Made by a program: the position numbers and the translations under genes | Assembly: GCA_964461635.1 (NCBI GenBank) | Contig: CAYWVC010000078.1 | Coordinates: forward strand, 1 to 5,118 | Source of the DNA: RGIG3994 sp964461635 | Lineage (GTDB): Bacteria; Bacillota; Clostridia; Oscillospirales; CAG-272 | DNA: 5,118 bases | Reading direction: 5' to 3' | Shown: in pieces, positions 1 through 5,086 of the stretch | How positions within the stretch are numbered: position 1 is the stretch's first letter | Layout of the letters: each line of letters begins with the position of its first letter | The notes under the pieces: model-generated | The model's database searches: none | The model's input: only the letters and a program-made list of their open reading frames with translations | Told to the model about the DNA's origin: nothing

Positions 1-256
1 GTCGGCGGAAACGGCATCCGAAATGGCGGAGGGCATACGCGCCGCACTCGGAACCAATGTCGGCATTGCCACAACGGGGATCGCGGGTCCCGGCGGCGGT
101 ACGCTCGAAAAACCGGTCGGTACCGTCTTCGTTGCCGTAGCTACCCGCTCCGGAGTCAAAACGAAGCGCCTCGCGCTCTCTCCAATGCGCGACCGCGATT
201 ATATCCGATACGTCTCGGCAAGCCACGCTCTGCACCTTGCTTTGACGGAAGTGTAA
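1..256 (+). CDS. cinA: CinA C-terminal domain (nicotinamide-nucleotide amidase), 3' part only
   Basis: Partial gene entering from the left edge; codons are in phase from base 2, giving 84 visible residues before TAA at 254-256. The reading begins SAETASEMAEGIR and continues to the glycine-rich TTGIAGPGGG followed by EKPVGTVFVAVA, the hallmark of the CinA/PncC C-terminal domain. That domain deamidates nicotinamide mononucleotide to nicotinic acid mononucleotide in pyridine-nucleotide salvage, in the cytoplasm. Full CinA of Firmicutes also has an N-terminal molybdopterin-binding-like (MoCF) domain. Whether it is present here cannot be seen, nor can the upstream half of the amidase domain. The ATG at 23 is internal (Met8 of the visible part), not the start. 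In many Firmicutes cinA lies just upstream of recA in the same direction; here it converges on recX. Confidence in family is high. Confidence 0.93.
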   Translation, partial: SAETASEMAEGIRAALGTNVGIATTGIAGPGGGTLEKPVGTVFVAVATRSGVKTKRLALSPMRDRDYIRYVSASHALHLALTEV

Positions 257-263
257 TGGAGTT

Positions 264-408
264 AGAATACGAAAGCGCAGGGGCTTTTTAGGAGAATACG
301 AAAGACGTGGGAAAACGACGAGAGACGTGGGGGAACCTTCTTAAAAGAAGGTTCCCCCACGTCTCTCGTATTCTTCTGAAAGCCCCCGCGCTTTCGTATT
401 CTTCTAAG
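264..408. repeat. Long palindromic intergenic repeat, copy 1 (A/B 29-bp family)
   Basis: This fills the gap between the cinA stop (256) and the recX stop (414). The left arm has one full 29-bp A-type unit at 270-298 (begins CGAAAGCGCAGGGG, then CTTTTT, ends GAGAATA). A truncated B-type unit follows from 299 (CGAAAGACGTGGG), and then a second B-like start at 319. The right arm carries the same units inverted: read on the minus strand, 396 to 369 is a 28-nt A-like unit beginning CGAAAGCGCGGGGG. The whole can therefore fold as one long imperfect hairpin around the perfect core at 319-368. Unit sequence and hairpin are shared with the element at 4821-5086. No reading frame of interest is seen inside. 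Function is unknown; it is probably a terminator-like or non-autonomous dispersed repeat. Confidence 0.85.
319..368. terminator. Bidirectional terminator-like hairpin between cinA and recX
   Basis: Bases 319-342 and 345-368 are perfect reverse complements: 24 bp, containing GACGTGGGGGAACC, with only AA formally between the arms. U-rich stretches follow on both strands (TATTCTTCT after 368 on the plus strand; TCGTTTT after 319 on the minus strand). It lies between two convergent stops (256 and 414), where a bidirectional terminator is expected. The hairpin is seen directly; the terminator role is inferred. Confidence 0.7.
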
Positions 409-413
409 AAAGC

Positions 414-1091
414 TTATGCCTCGGAGCGAAGTATTTGGAGCGCGGCGCGGACGGTCGGCACGGGATAGCCGCGGCGCATCAGCGTTGCGATCATCTTATC
501 GTACTCCCGACGGTCGGTCGGAAAGGGCTTATATTTTTTCTCGATAAAGCGTGCGCAGAGTTCGGCAAAGTCGACGTCGTCAAGCGCGTCAAGCGCTTTT
601 TCCACGGTATCGTGCCCGTAGCCCTTCTCGCTTAACTGAGCCGCGATATATCGCGGTCCGTGAAAGCTTGCCGCACTTCGCCTTGCCTCTCGCTCGGCGT
701 CGTCCTCCTCGCGGATATAGCCGTCGGCGACGAGCCGCGCCACCGCACGCTCGGCGGTAGCGGCATCATAGCCTCGTTTGCGCAGTTTCACCGTCAATCT
801 TCTGACCGAATTGGAACCGTAGCCGAGCATACCCTCGCCGCGGCGCTGAGCCTCGCAGAGCTTTGCCGCCGATTCCAGCAGATCAAAGCCCGTTTTGCCT
901 ATCTCCCCGCGAGAAAGTCCGAGCTCGACAAAATCGTCTCTTCGCACGAGGAAGGCGCGTCGCTCGCTCTTGCTCCCGCAGGAGAGCCGAACGGTCGCGG
1001 TTACGTAGATCCCGTCCTCCGAGCACTCAAGCTTTATCAGCTCTGCCGTAACGGAAGAAGCATCGCCGTCAAGCCTCGCCGCCCTCATCAT
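414..1091 (-). CDS. recX: RecX, regulatory protein of RecA
   Basis: Encodes 225 aa, within the usual RecX range. RecX binds the RecA filament and modulates, usually inhibits, its recombinase and co-protease activity. Residues about 14-75 form the N-terminal extension (VTAELIKLEC... to FVELGLSRGEI), typical of the longer Firmicute forms. Three helical repeats follow: about 76-122 with the signature SVRRLTVKLRKRGYD, about 123-170 (GYIREEDDAEREA, then a GPRYIAAQLSEKGY motif), and about 171-222 (RRGYPVPTVRAAL). The second repeat's GYIREED matches the family's GYIDDE-type motif. The first ATG (1091) lies inside the end of recA, a 23-bp overlap implying co-transcription and probable translational coupling. 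A second in-frame ATG follows directly at 1088, and neither has a strong Shine-Dalgarno, so the exact start is uncertain by one codon. Family assignment is firm. Confidence 0.93.
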   Translation of the reverse strand: MMRAARLDGDASSVTAELIKLECSEDGIYVTATVRLSCGSKSERRAFLVRRDDFVELGLSRGEIGKTGFDLLESAAKLCEAQRRGEGMLGYGSNSVRRLTVKLRKRGYDAATAERAVARLVADGYIREEDDAEREARRSAASFHGPRYIAAQLSEKGYGHDTVEKALDALDDVDFAELCARFIEKKYKPFPTDRREYDKMIATLMRRGYPVPTVRAALQILRSEA

Positions 1092-2202
1092 TCATTCCGT
1101 CCACGTCGACGGTGCGGATGTCAAACTCATCCTCGTCGCCGTCATCAAGCTCAAATTCGTTGCTCTCCGCCTCTGCGGTCTCTGCGCTTGCGGCGGCTCT
1201 GACCTTCGCAAGGATCTCCTCAAACAGGGCGTTATCGCTCTCAAGGAGCTTGCGGACGTTATCCCTGCCCTGCCCGAGCTTAGCGTCGTTGTAGGCGAAC
1301 CACGCGCCGCTCTTCTTTATGACACCGAGGTCCGCCGCCACGTCGACAAGCTCGCCTGCGCGTGAGATCCCCTTACCGTAAAGAATATCGAATTCGGCAG
1401 TGCGGAAGGGGGGCGCGACCTTGTTCTTCACTATCTTGCACCTTACGCGGTTGCCGTAAATATCGTTTCCGTTCTTGAGCTGATCCGCCTTACGCACGTC
1501 GATGCGGACGGAGGCGTAGAACTTCAGCGCGCGGCCGCCCGTCGTAACCTCCGGGTTTCCGTAGCTGATGCCGACCTTCTCGCGCAATTGGTTAATGAAG
1601 ATCACGATAGCGTTGCTCTTCGATATAACAGCCGACAGCTTACGCATCGCCTGCGACATAAGGCGCGCCTGCACGCCCACGCTGCTCTGCCCCATATCGC
1701 CCTCGATCTCTTGCTTGGGTACGAGCGCGGCGACCGAGTCGATAACTATCACGTCGATGCCGCCCGAGCGTGCGAGCGTTTCGCAGATCTCAAGCGCGTC
1801 CTCGCCGCAATCGGGCTGAGAGACGAGGAGCTCGTCGATGTTGACCCCGAGAGCCTTCGCATAGACGGGATCGAGCGCGTGCTCGGCGTCGATGAAGGCG
1901 GCAAGCCCGCCGAGCTTCTGCACCTCGGCGATAATATGGAGCGCGACGGTGGTTTTACCCGAGGATTCGGGCCCGTATATCTCGGTAATGCGTCCGCGCG
2001 GTACGCCGCCGATGCCGAGCGCACGGTCAAGCGAGATAGATCCGGTGCTGACCGCCTGAACGTTCATATGCTTATTTGCGCCGAGCTTCATAATCGTGCC
2101 CTCACCGAAATCCTGCTCAAGCTGTTTTATCGCGGTGTCAAGTGCCTTCTGCTTTGCACTTCTCTCATCGACCTCGGGGGTAGCCTTTTTCGTTGCCTTC
2201 AT
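1069..2202 (-). CDS. recA: RecA recombinase
   Basis: Full-length, 377 aa. This DNA-dependent ATPase forms filaments on single-stranded DNA, catalyses strand exchange and stimulates LexA self-cleavage. Visible motifs: Walker A GPESSGKTT at residues 77-85 (Lys83); catalytic Glu107 in FIDAEHALDP (equivalent of E. coli Glu96); Walker B VIVIDS at 151-156 (Asp155); loop L1 region EIEGDMGQSSVGVQARLMSQ at 165-184; Gln205 in INQLREKVG at the start of loop L2 (equivalent of E. coli Gln194); then GNPEVTTGGRALKFYASVR. The C-terminal tail from about residue 344 is strongly acidic (ELDDGDEDEFD), as is typical. Slight oddity: the usual SQPDTGEQALEI segment reads SQPDCGEDALEI, with a further Cys at 140. The start is fixed by GAGGA eight bases upstream and a consensus promoter. 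It heads an operon with recX. Confidence 0.99.
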   Translation of the reverse strand: MKATKKATPEVDERSAKQKALDTAIKQLEQDFGEGTIMKLGANKHMNVQAVSTGSISLDRALGIGGVPRGRITEIYGPESSGKTTVALHIIAEVQKLGGLAAFIDAEHALDPVYAKALGVNIDELLVSQPDCGEDALEICETLARSGGIDVIVIDSVAALVPKQEIEGDMGQSSVGVQARLMSQAMRKLSAVISKSNAIVIFINQLREKVGISYGNPEVTTGGRALKFYASVRIDVRKADQLKNGNDIYGNRVRCKIVKNKVAPPFRTAEFDILYGKGISRAGELVDVAADLGVIKKSGAWFAYNDAKLGQGRDNVRKLLESDNALFEEILAKVRAAASAETAEAESNEFELDDGDEDEFDIRTVDVDGMNDEGGEA

Positions 2203-2210
2203 TATCGTTA

Positions 2211-2215
2211 TCCTC
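2211..2215 (-). promoter_or_regulatory. recA ribosome binding site
   Basis: On the minus strand these bases read GAGGA, eight bases before the recA ATG at 2202. This supports the chosen start and the 377-residue length. Confidence 0.85.
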
Positions 2216-2238
2216 GTTTCTTCGTATTTTTCGTTATG

Positions 2239-2267
2239 ATTATACTACCGTGCCGGGCGTTTGTCAA
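2239..2267 (-). promoter_or_regulatory. Consensus sigma-A promoter of recA-recX
   Basis: On the minus strand, a perfect -35 TTGACA (2262-2267) and a perfect -10 TATAAT (2239-2244) are separated by exactly 17 bp. Transcription should begin near 2230-2233, giving a leader of about 30 nt before the recA ATG. A perfect-consensus promoter is strong by default and would need a repressor for damage-inducible control. No GAAC or GTTC half-site of the standard Gram-positive LexA box (GAAC-4-GTTC) occurs in 2203-2456. Confidence 0.93.
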
Positions 2268-2286
2268 GGGCTTTTTGAAATATTTT

Positions 2287-2300
2287 TTCCGAAAACGGAA
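2287..2300. promoter_or_regulatory. Palindrome TTCCG-AAAA-CGGAA, possible operator
   Basis: A perfect inverted repeat, TTCCG (2287-2291) and CGGAA (2296-2300), separated by AAAA. It sits 20 bp upstream of the recA -35 box, in the divergent region shared with the holin-like genes. Two further direct CGGAA copies occur at 2342-2346 and 2348-2352. The 5-4-5 geometry is operator-like, but T-rich flanks make a chance palindrome possible. The binding factor is unknown. Confidence 0.35.
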
Positions 2301-2441
2301 TTTTTGTAACAGCAAAAACGCAGAAGTCTCTTTTAAACTTTCGGAAACGGAAAAATCGACTGACAAATATCCGTCACTCGCAGATCGCCGCGATGCGGTA
2401 TCATATATACGGATGACCGATGCCGTCTATATCAACGATCA

Positions 2442-2448
2442 AAGGAGG
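2442..2448 (+). promoter_or_regulatory. Strong ribosome binding site for the first small membrane-protein gene
   Basis: AAGGAGG, eight bases before the ATG at 2457. This near-perfect Shine-Dalgarno is the main reason to accept the 83-codon frame as a real gene. Confidence 0.9.
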
Positions 2449-2456
2449 AAAAATTT

Positions 2457-2708
2457 ATGATATGGGAAGCCATCGCGGGTATTGCGGCGATCGTCGCAAC
2501 CTTCGTTTCGGTATTTACGGTAGCCGTTCGCATAAACCGCACGCTCGTGCTCCTGGAGGCGGCGGTCGATCGGCTCGGAAAGCTTACCGAGGCACAGAGC
2601 GAAAAGCTCGCAAGCGTTGAACAGGGGATCGGGGAGTGCGACCGCAGGATCCTTCTGCTGGAGGCCCGAACCAACGAAAAAGGGAGGAAGTACAGCTATG
2701 AATCTTAA
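2457..2708 (+). CDS. Small membrane protein with coiled coil, phage lysis-cassette type
   Basis: Encodes 83 aa. Residues about 2-24 (IWEAIAGIAAIVATFVSVFT) form one hydrophobic membrane segment. Residues about 26-70 follow as an amphipathic, probably coiled-coil helix with hydrophobic residues at heptad-like spacing (Ile26, Leu30, Leu33, Val37, Leu40, then Leu51, Val54, Ile58), ending in a basic tail. The design, a short N-terminal anchor plus cytoplasmic or external coiled coil, resembles small proteins encoded just before holins in clostridial prophages, similar in style to XhlA-type haemolysin-associated proteins. That resemblance is from memory and is not a firm family assignment. It overlaps the next gene by 11 bp, so the two are very likely co-translated. 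It is transcribed divergently from recA. No clear promoter was recognised upstream, although AT-rich sequence (TATCATATATA, 2399-2409) could contain a -10. Confidence 0.6.
   Translation: MIWEAIAGIAAIVATFVSVFTVAVRINRTLVLLEAAVDRLGKLTEAQSEKLASVEQGIGECDRRILLLEARTNEKGRKYSYES
2682..2687 (+). promoter_or_regulatory. Ribosome binding site deciding the holin-like start
   Basis: GGGAGG, ten bases before the ATG at 2698. It decides the start in favour of MNLKSK over an earlier in-frame ATG at 2617, whose extension would run through the middle of the upstream gene. Confidence 0.8.
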
Positions 2709-2943
2709 ATCAAAGCTCACGTCGAGAAAATTCTGGGTCACGCTGATAAGCCTTCTGACCGGGATCGCGCAGCTGTTCGGAGCGGACGGCGACGTTGTTT
2801 CGACCGTTTCGGGCATTGCGCTGTCGCTCATACCCGTCGTGATCTACGTTATCTCGGAGGGGCGGATAGATGCCGCCGCCGCGGGCAACGGGACCACCGA
2901 CACGGCGGATGAGAAAGCAGATCCCACCCAAAACGCAGAATAA
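2698..2943 (+). CDS. Holin-like small membrane protein
   Basis: Encodes 81 aa with start MNLKSKLTSRKFWVTL. A short basic N-terminus (KSKLTSRK) precedes a first hydrophobic helix at about 13-28, a short acidic turn (GADGD, about 28-32) and a second hydrophobic helix at about 34-53 (VVSTVSGIALSLIPVVIYVI). A SEGRIDAA motif and a hydrophilic tail follow. The pattern LTSRKFW, two membrane helices and a (G/S)EG..DA end is familiar from holin-like proteins in clostridial prophages. Such proteins form membrane lesions that release an endolysin. No endolysin follows: the gene ends at TAA 2941-2943 and a hairpin comes next. It could therefore be a domesticated remnant, a free-standing membrane-permeabilising toxin, or a holin borrowed for export. 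The membrane topology is well supported; the holin label is moderate. Confidence 0.7.
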   Translation: MNLKSKLTSRKFWVTLISLLTGIAQLFGADGDVVSTVSGIALSLIPVVIYVISEGRIDAAAAGNGTTDTADEKADPTQNAE

Positions 2944-2951
2944 CCCACCCG

Positions 2952-3003
2952 ATGACGGACCGCTCCGCAGAGCGGCCCGTTGTCATTACTTATCAATTTT
3001 TTT
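2952..3003 (+). terminator. Probable terminator after the holin-like gene
   Basis: The core stem CCGCTC (2960-2965) / GAGCGG (2970-2975) has a CGCA loop and is extended by imperfect pairing of ATGAC-GG with CCGTTGTCAT out to 2952 and 2986. A run of seven Ts lies at 2997-3003, but ten bases after the stem, so this is not a classic geometry. It starts nine bases after the holin-like stop. Confidence 0.6.
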
Positions 3004-3039
3004 GATGGTTGGGCGGTTTTCGATCAAAAACTTTGATGG
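3002..3039. promoter_or_regulatory. Repeated TTTGATGG motifs and small AT-rich hairpins upstream of the lipoprotein promoter
   Basis: TTTGATGG occurs at 3001-3008 and again at 3032-3039, 31 bp apart. Each ends a small inverted repeat: ATCAA/TTGAT (2992-2996/3002-3006) and ATCAAA-AAC-TTTGAT (3023-3037). A third TTGATG lies on the minus strand at 3087-3092, just after the -10. Spaced around the -35 at 3049, these could be operator half-sites. AT-richness makes chance possible. Confidence 0.3.
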
Positions 3040-3048
3040 ATAAAACTA

Positions 3049-3077
3049 TTGACAACCGTGTATAATTTGTGTAAAAT
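3049..3077 (+). promoter_or_regulatory. Sigma-A promoter of the lipoprotein gene
   Basis: -35 TTGACA at 3049-3054 and -10 TAAAAT at 3072-3077, with a 17-bp spacer. Transcription should begin near 3084, giving a leader of about 30 nt. A perfect TATAAT at 3061-3066 is only six bases from the -35 and cannot pair with it. Confidence 0.8.
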
Positions 3078-3101
3078 TGTATGTAACATCAATTATTTCC
3101 G

Positions 3102-3107
3102 AGGAGG
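3102..3107 (+). promoter_or_regulatory. Ribosome binding site of the lipoprotein gene
   Basis: AGGAGG, six bases before the ATG at 3114, fixing the start directly ahead of a signal peptide. Confidence 0.92.
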
Positions 3108-3113
3108 GTTATT

Positions 3114-4820
3114 ATGAGACACGTTAAAACGTCATTGATTGCTTTGCTTGTTCTTACTTGCCTCTTTTTCGCAGCTTGTACTTCACCGCAAAGCAAGACG
3201 CGTCTTTCGTCTCCGAAAAATTTACATATAAACGGCACTACGCTTGTTTGGGATGAGGTTGAAAACGCCGCCGAGTACGTGGTTGTAATCGGAACCGAGC
3301 AATTTGTTACGCAGACAAACAAATATGACCTTTCCTCTTTGACCGAAGTCGGAACCCATAAAATCAAAGTATTCGCCGTCGGAGACGGAAACAAATATGC
3401 GAATTCCTTGAATGCTATCATTAAATATACTATCCCCGATGCTAACGGTTCGGCAAATGACACTTCCGGAAACGATATTTCCGAAAATCCCAAGGAAACG
3501 AAGGGTCTTTCTTATACCTTGACCGAGGACGGCTTGGGATACGAGGTATCTAAGGGCAGTGCCAATCTGTCGGGGGTTTTGGTCATTCCCGAGGAGCACA
3601 ACGGATTGCCGGTAACAGCCGTTCGCCAATTCTCATCAAGAAGTCCCAGCGGGGGTTTGACAAACAATACGGTAACGACCAAGATCATACTTCCTTCAAC
3701 GTTAGAAGAGATCGGTCAGGGGGCTTTTTCGTGTTTCCAAGCTATCACGTCATTGGAGATACCGAAGAACGTAAAGGTTATAGGCAACGGTGCATTTTTA
3801 CAATGCATAAAATTGGAGGAGGTAATACTTCCTCAGGGCATCACCGAACTCGGCGGCACTGCCTTCTCGGGTTGCAAGTCATTGAAAAGCATTAATTTTC
3901 CCGATTCACTGCGCTCCGTCGGGGCGGACGTTTTGTTTGATACCGCATGGCTTAATAAACAAACGGGAGACGTTATCATTAAAGATTGCGTTCTGATAAA
4001 ATACACCGGAACCGCCCAAAGCTTTTCTATCCCGCAAGAAATAACACTTATAGCTCACTGGGCTTTTTGTGAAACGAGCATCACGTCGATCGAAATACCG
4101 GTCGGGGTTTCTGTCTGCTCCGGGGCATTCGCGCGTTGCGAAGCGTTGAAGACCGTCGTATTGCCGTATGACTTGACCGATATTCCATCAACCGCATTTA
4201 TAAACTGCACGTCCTTGGAGAACGTAACGTTGCCATTGAGATTGACAACCGTTGGCGACAGTGCATTTTCCGGATGCAGGTCCTTGACAAGCATAAGCTT
4301 TCCGTCGTCGTTGCAATCTATCGGCGGCAATGCTTTTTGCAACACCGGTCTGACCGAAATAACCCTGCCGTCGACATTGCAGTCTATCGGACAATCCGCG
4401 TTTGCCGGCACGAGCTTGACCGAAATAACCGTTCCGCCGTCGGTGAAATCGATCGGCTTCAGAGCCTTTGCCGGCACGGCCTTGACCGAAATCACGCTGT
4501 CCGAGACGACGACCTACGGGGAAAGTGTATTCTACTCTTGTAAGAAATTGGTGCGTGTCACTGCGCCCAAAGGCGTGACTGCGTTGCCAAACCGTTTGTT
4601 TGAAGCTTGCGATGCGCTGACGGAGCTCGTTTTGCCTGCCGAAGCTATCGAAGACGTCGGGCAATATACCAAGATCATAACGAATCTTCAGCGTATCTAC
4701 TTTATCGGAACCGAGGAAGAATGGAATGCAAAGCTCCCGTCGGATTTTGTGCTCCCCGCCGGAGTAACGGTCATTTGCAGTGAGACCGCCCCGCAGCTGC
4801 CCGCAACCTCGGAAAATTAA
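3114..4820 (+). CDS. Surface lipoprotein with FnIII-like domain and BspA-type (LRR_5) leucine-rich repeats
   Basis: Encodes 568 aa. Residues 1-21 are a lipoprotein signal peptide (basic MRHVK, hydrophobic core, LFFAAC) with Cys22 as the expected lipidated residue; Phe at -3 is a less usual lipobox residue. Residues about 32-108 look like a fibronectin-III-type domain (LVWDEVENAAEYVVVI ... GTHKIKVFAVGDG). A polar linker (about 109-130) is followed by a LRR_5 lead-in (YTLTEDGLGYEV, then GLPVTAV). From about 185 to 510 come roughly a dozen LRR_5 repeats of 22-23 residues, of the type L..I.LP..L..IG..AF.GC. About residues 274-312 are the usual non-repeat insert (TAWLNKQTGDVIIKDCVLIKY), and the end carries the family's IYFIGTEEEWNA closing motif (528-539). 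It should sit on the outer membrane-anchored surface. Adhesion or ligand binding is known for some relatives, but the ligand here is unknown. The gene is more AT-rich than recA and has its own promoter, so it is a separate unit. Confidence 0.9.
   Translation: MRHVKTSLIALLVLTCLFFAACTSPQSKTRLSSPKNLHINGTTLVWDEVENAAEYVVVIGTEQFVTQTNKYDLSSLTEVGTHKIKVFAVGDGNKYANSLNAIIKYTIPDANGSANDTSGNDISENPKETKGLSYTLTEDGLGYEVSKGSANLSGVLVIPEEHNGLPVTAVRQFSSRSPSGGLTNNTVTTKIILPSTLEEIGQGAFSCFQAITSLEIPKNVKVIGNGAFLQCIKLEEVILPQGITELGGTAFSGCKSLKSINFPDSLRSVGADVLFDTAWLNKQTGDVIIKDCVLIKYTGTAQSFSIPQEITLIAHWAFCETSITSIEIPVGVSVCSGAFARCEALKTVVLPYDLTDIPSTAFINCTSLENVTLPLRLTTVGDSAFSGCRSLTSISFPSSLQSIGGNAFCNTGLTEITLPSTLQSIGQSAFAGTSLTEITVPPSVKSIGFRAFAGTALTEITLSETTTYGESVFYSCKKLVRVTAPKGVTALPNRLFEACDALTELVLPAEAIEDVGQYTKIITNLQRIYFIGTEEEWNAKLPSDFVLPAGVTVICSETAPQLPATSEN
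4352..4492 (+). repeat. Three near-identical 66-bp units inside the lipoprotein gene
   Basis: GACCGAAAT recurs at 4352, 4418 and 4484, exactly 66 bp apart. The protein units begin TGLTEIT, TSLTEIT and TALTEIT (residues 411, 433, 455) and end AFAG. These 22-residue units lack the extra residue of the neighbouring 23-residue SGCRSLTSI-type units. The close DNA identity points to recent internal duplication. Confidence 0.75.
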
Positions 4821-4965
4821 CGAAAGCGTGAGGGCTTTTTAAGAGAATACGAAAGACGTGGGGCTTTTTAAGAGAATATGAAAGCGCAGAGGCTTTTTAG
4901 GAGAATACGAAAGACGTGGGGCTTCTTAAGAGAATACGAAAGCGCAGAGGCTTTTTAGGAGAATA
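4821..4965 (+). repeat. Five tandem 29-bp units in alternating A-B-A-B-A order
   Basis: Starting at the base after the lipoprotein stop, units run 4821-4849 (A), 4850-4878 (B), 4879-4907 (A), 4908-4936 (B) and 4937-4965 (A), each exactly 29 bp with no spacers. A units begin CGAAAGCGCAGAGG (the first reads CGAAAGCGTGAGGG). B units begin CGAAAGACGTGGGG. All continue with CTTTTT or CTTCTT and end GAGAATA. The 58-bp pair 4850-4907 differs from 4908-4965 at only two bases, so the latest event was a 58-bp duplication. Each unit holds a weak hairpin (AAAGC/GCTTT in A) followed by Ts, like a miniature terminator. Confidence 0.95.
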
Positions 4966-5014
4966 CGAAAGACGTGGGGAAACCTTCTTTTAAGAAGGTT
5001 TCCCCACGTTTTCG
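4966..5014. terminator. Central hairpin of repeat copy 2
   Basis: A sixth unit starts as type B (CGAAAGACGTGGGG, 4966-4979) and turns into a perfect 18-bp stem: 4972-4989 pairs with 4992-5009 (ACGTGGGGAAACC...). It extends past a single bulged G (4971) by CGAAA/TTTCG (4966-4970 with 5010-5014). TTATTCTTTC follows on the plus strand. The stem is essentially the same hairpin as at 319-368, with a few base differences. It would terminate the lipoprotein transcript. Confidence 0.7.
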
Positions 5015-5086
5015 TTATTCTTTCAAGAAAGTCCCCACGTCTTTCGTTATCCTTTCAAGAAAGCCCCCAAGTTTTCGGATTCTTTT
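5015..5086 (-). repeat. Inverted, diverged repeat arm of copy 2
   Basis: Read on the minus strand, two units are visible: 5077-5047 (begins CGAAAACTTGGGGG) and 5046-5015 (begins CGAAAGACGTGGGG), of 31 and 32 nt. They carry CTTTCTTGAAAG instead of CTTTTTAAGAG. They face the 4821-4965 tandem array, making the whole element an asymmetric palindrome: five left units against two right ones. No convincing gene is seen in 4821-5118. Confidence 0.75.

Noticed and set aside
660..1202. Long open frame on the plus strand opposite recX
   Set aside because: It is antisense to well-supported recX and recA coding sequence, has no ribosome binding site and an arginine-rich, low-sense composition.
2268..2295. 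Degenerate A/B repeat unit upstream of recA (GGGCTTTTTGAAATA followed by CCGAAA)
   Set aside because: The similarity to the repeat units covers only the T-run and a few flanking bases, within what AT-rich sequence gives by chance.
2360..2404. Promoter for the holin-like pair (CTGACA with TATCAT)
   Set aside because: The spacing between these boxes is far over 17-18 bp, and no other good -35/-10 pair was found, so no promoter was annotated.
1588..2460. 290-codon open frame on the plus strand opposite recA and through its promoter
   Set aside because: It shadows a full-length RecA with all motifs and has no recognisable domain; it is open because of GC-rich codon bias.
2617..2697. Earlier start for the holin-like gene
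   Set aside because: The added 27 residues are compositionally odd, overlap the upstream gene in another frame and lack a ribosome binding site; the ATG at 2698 has GGGAGG.
3061..3066. TATAAT as the -10 of the lipoprotein promoter
   Set aside because: It is only six bases from TTGACA; TAAAAT at 3072 has the correct 17-bp spacing.
4821..4965. CRISPR array
   Set aside because: Units are 29 bp and regular, but directly contiguous with no unique spacers, and there are no cas genes.
264..5086. Composite mobile element bounded by the two repeat copies
   Set aside because: The interior is mostly core recA-recX, there is no transposase or integrase, and no target-site duplication was seen. Two members of a dispersed family explain it better.
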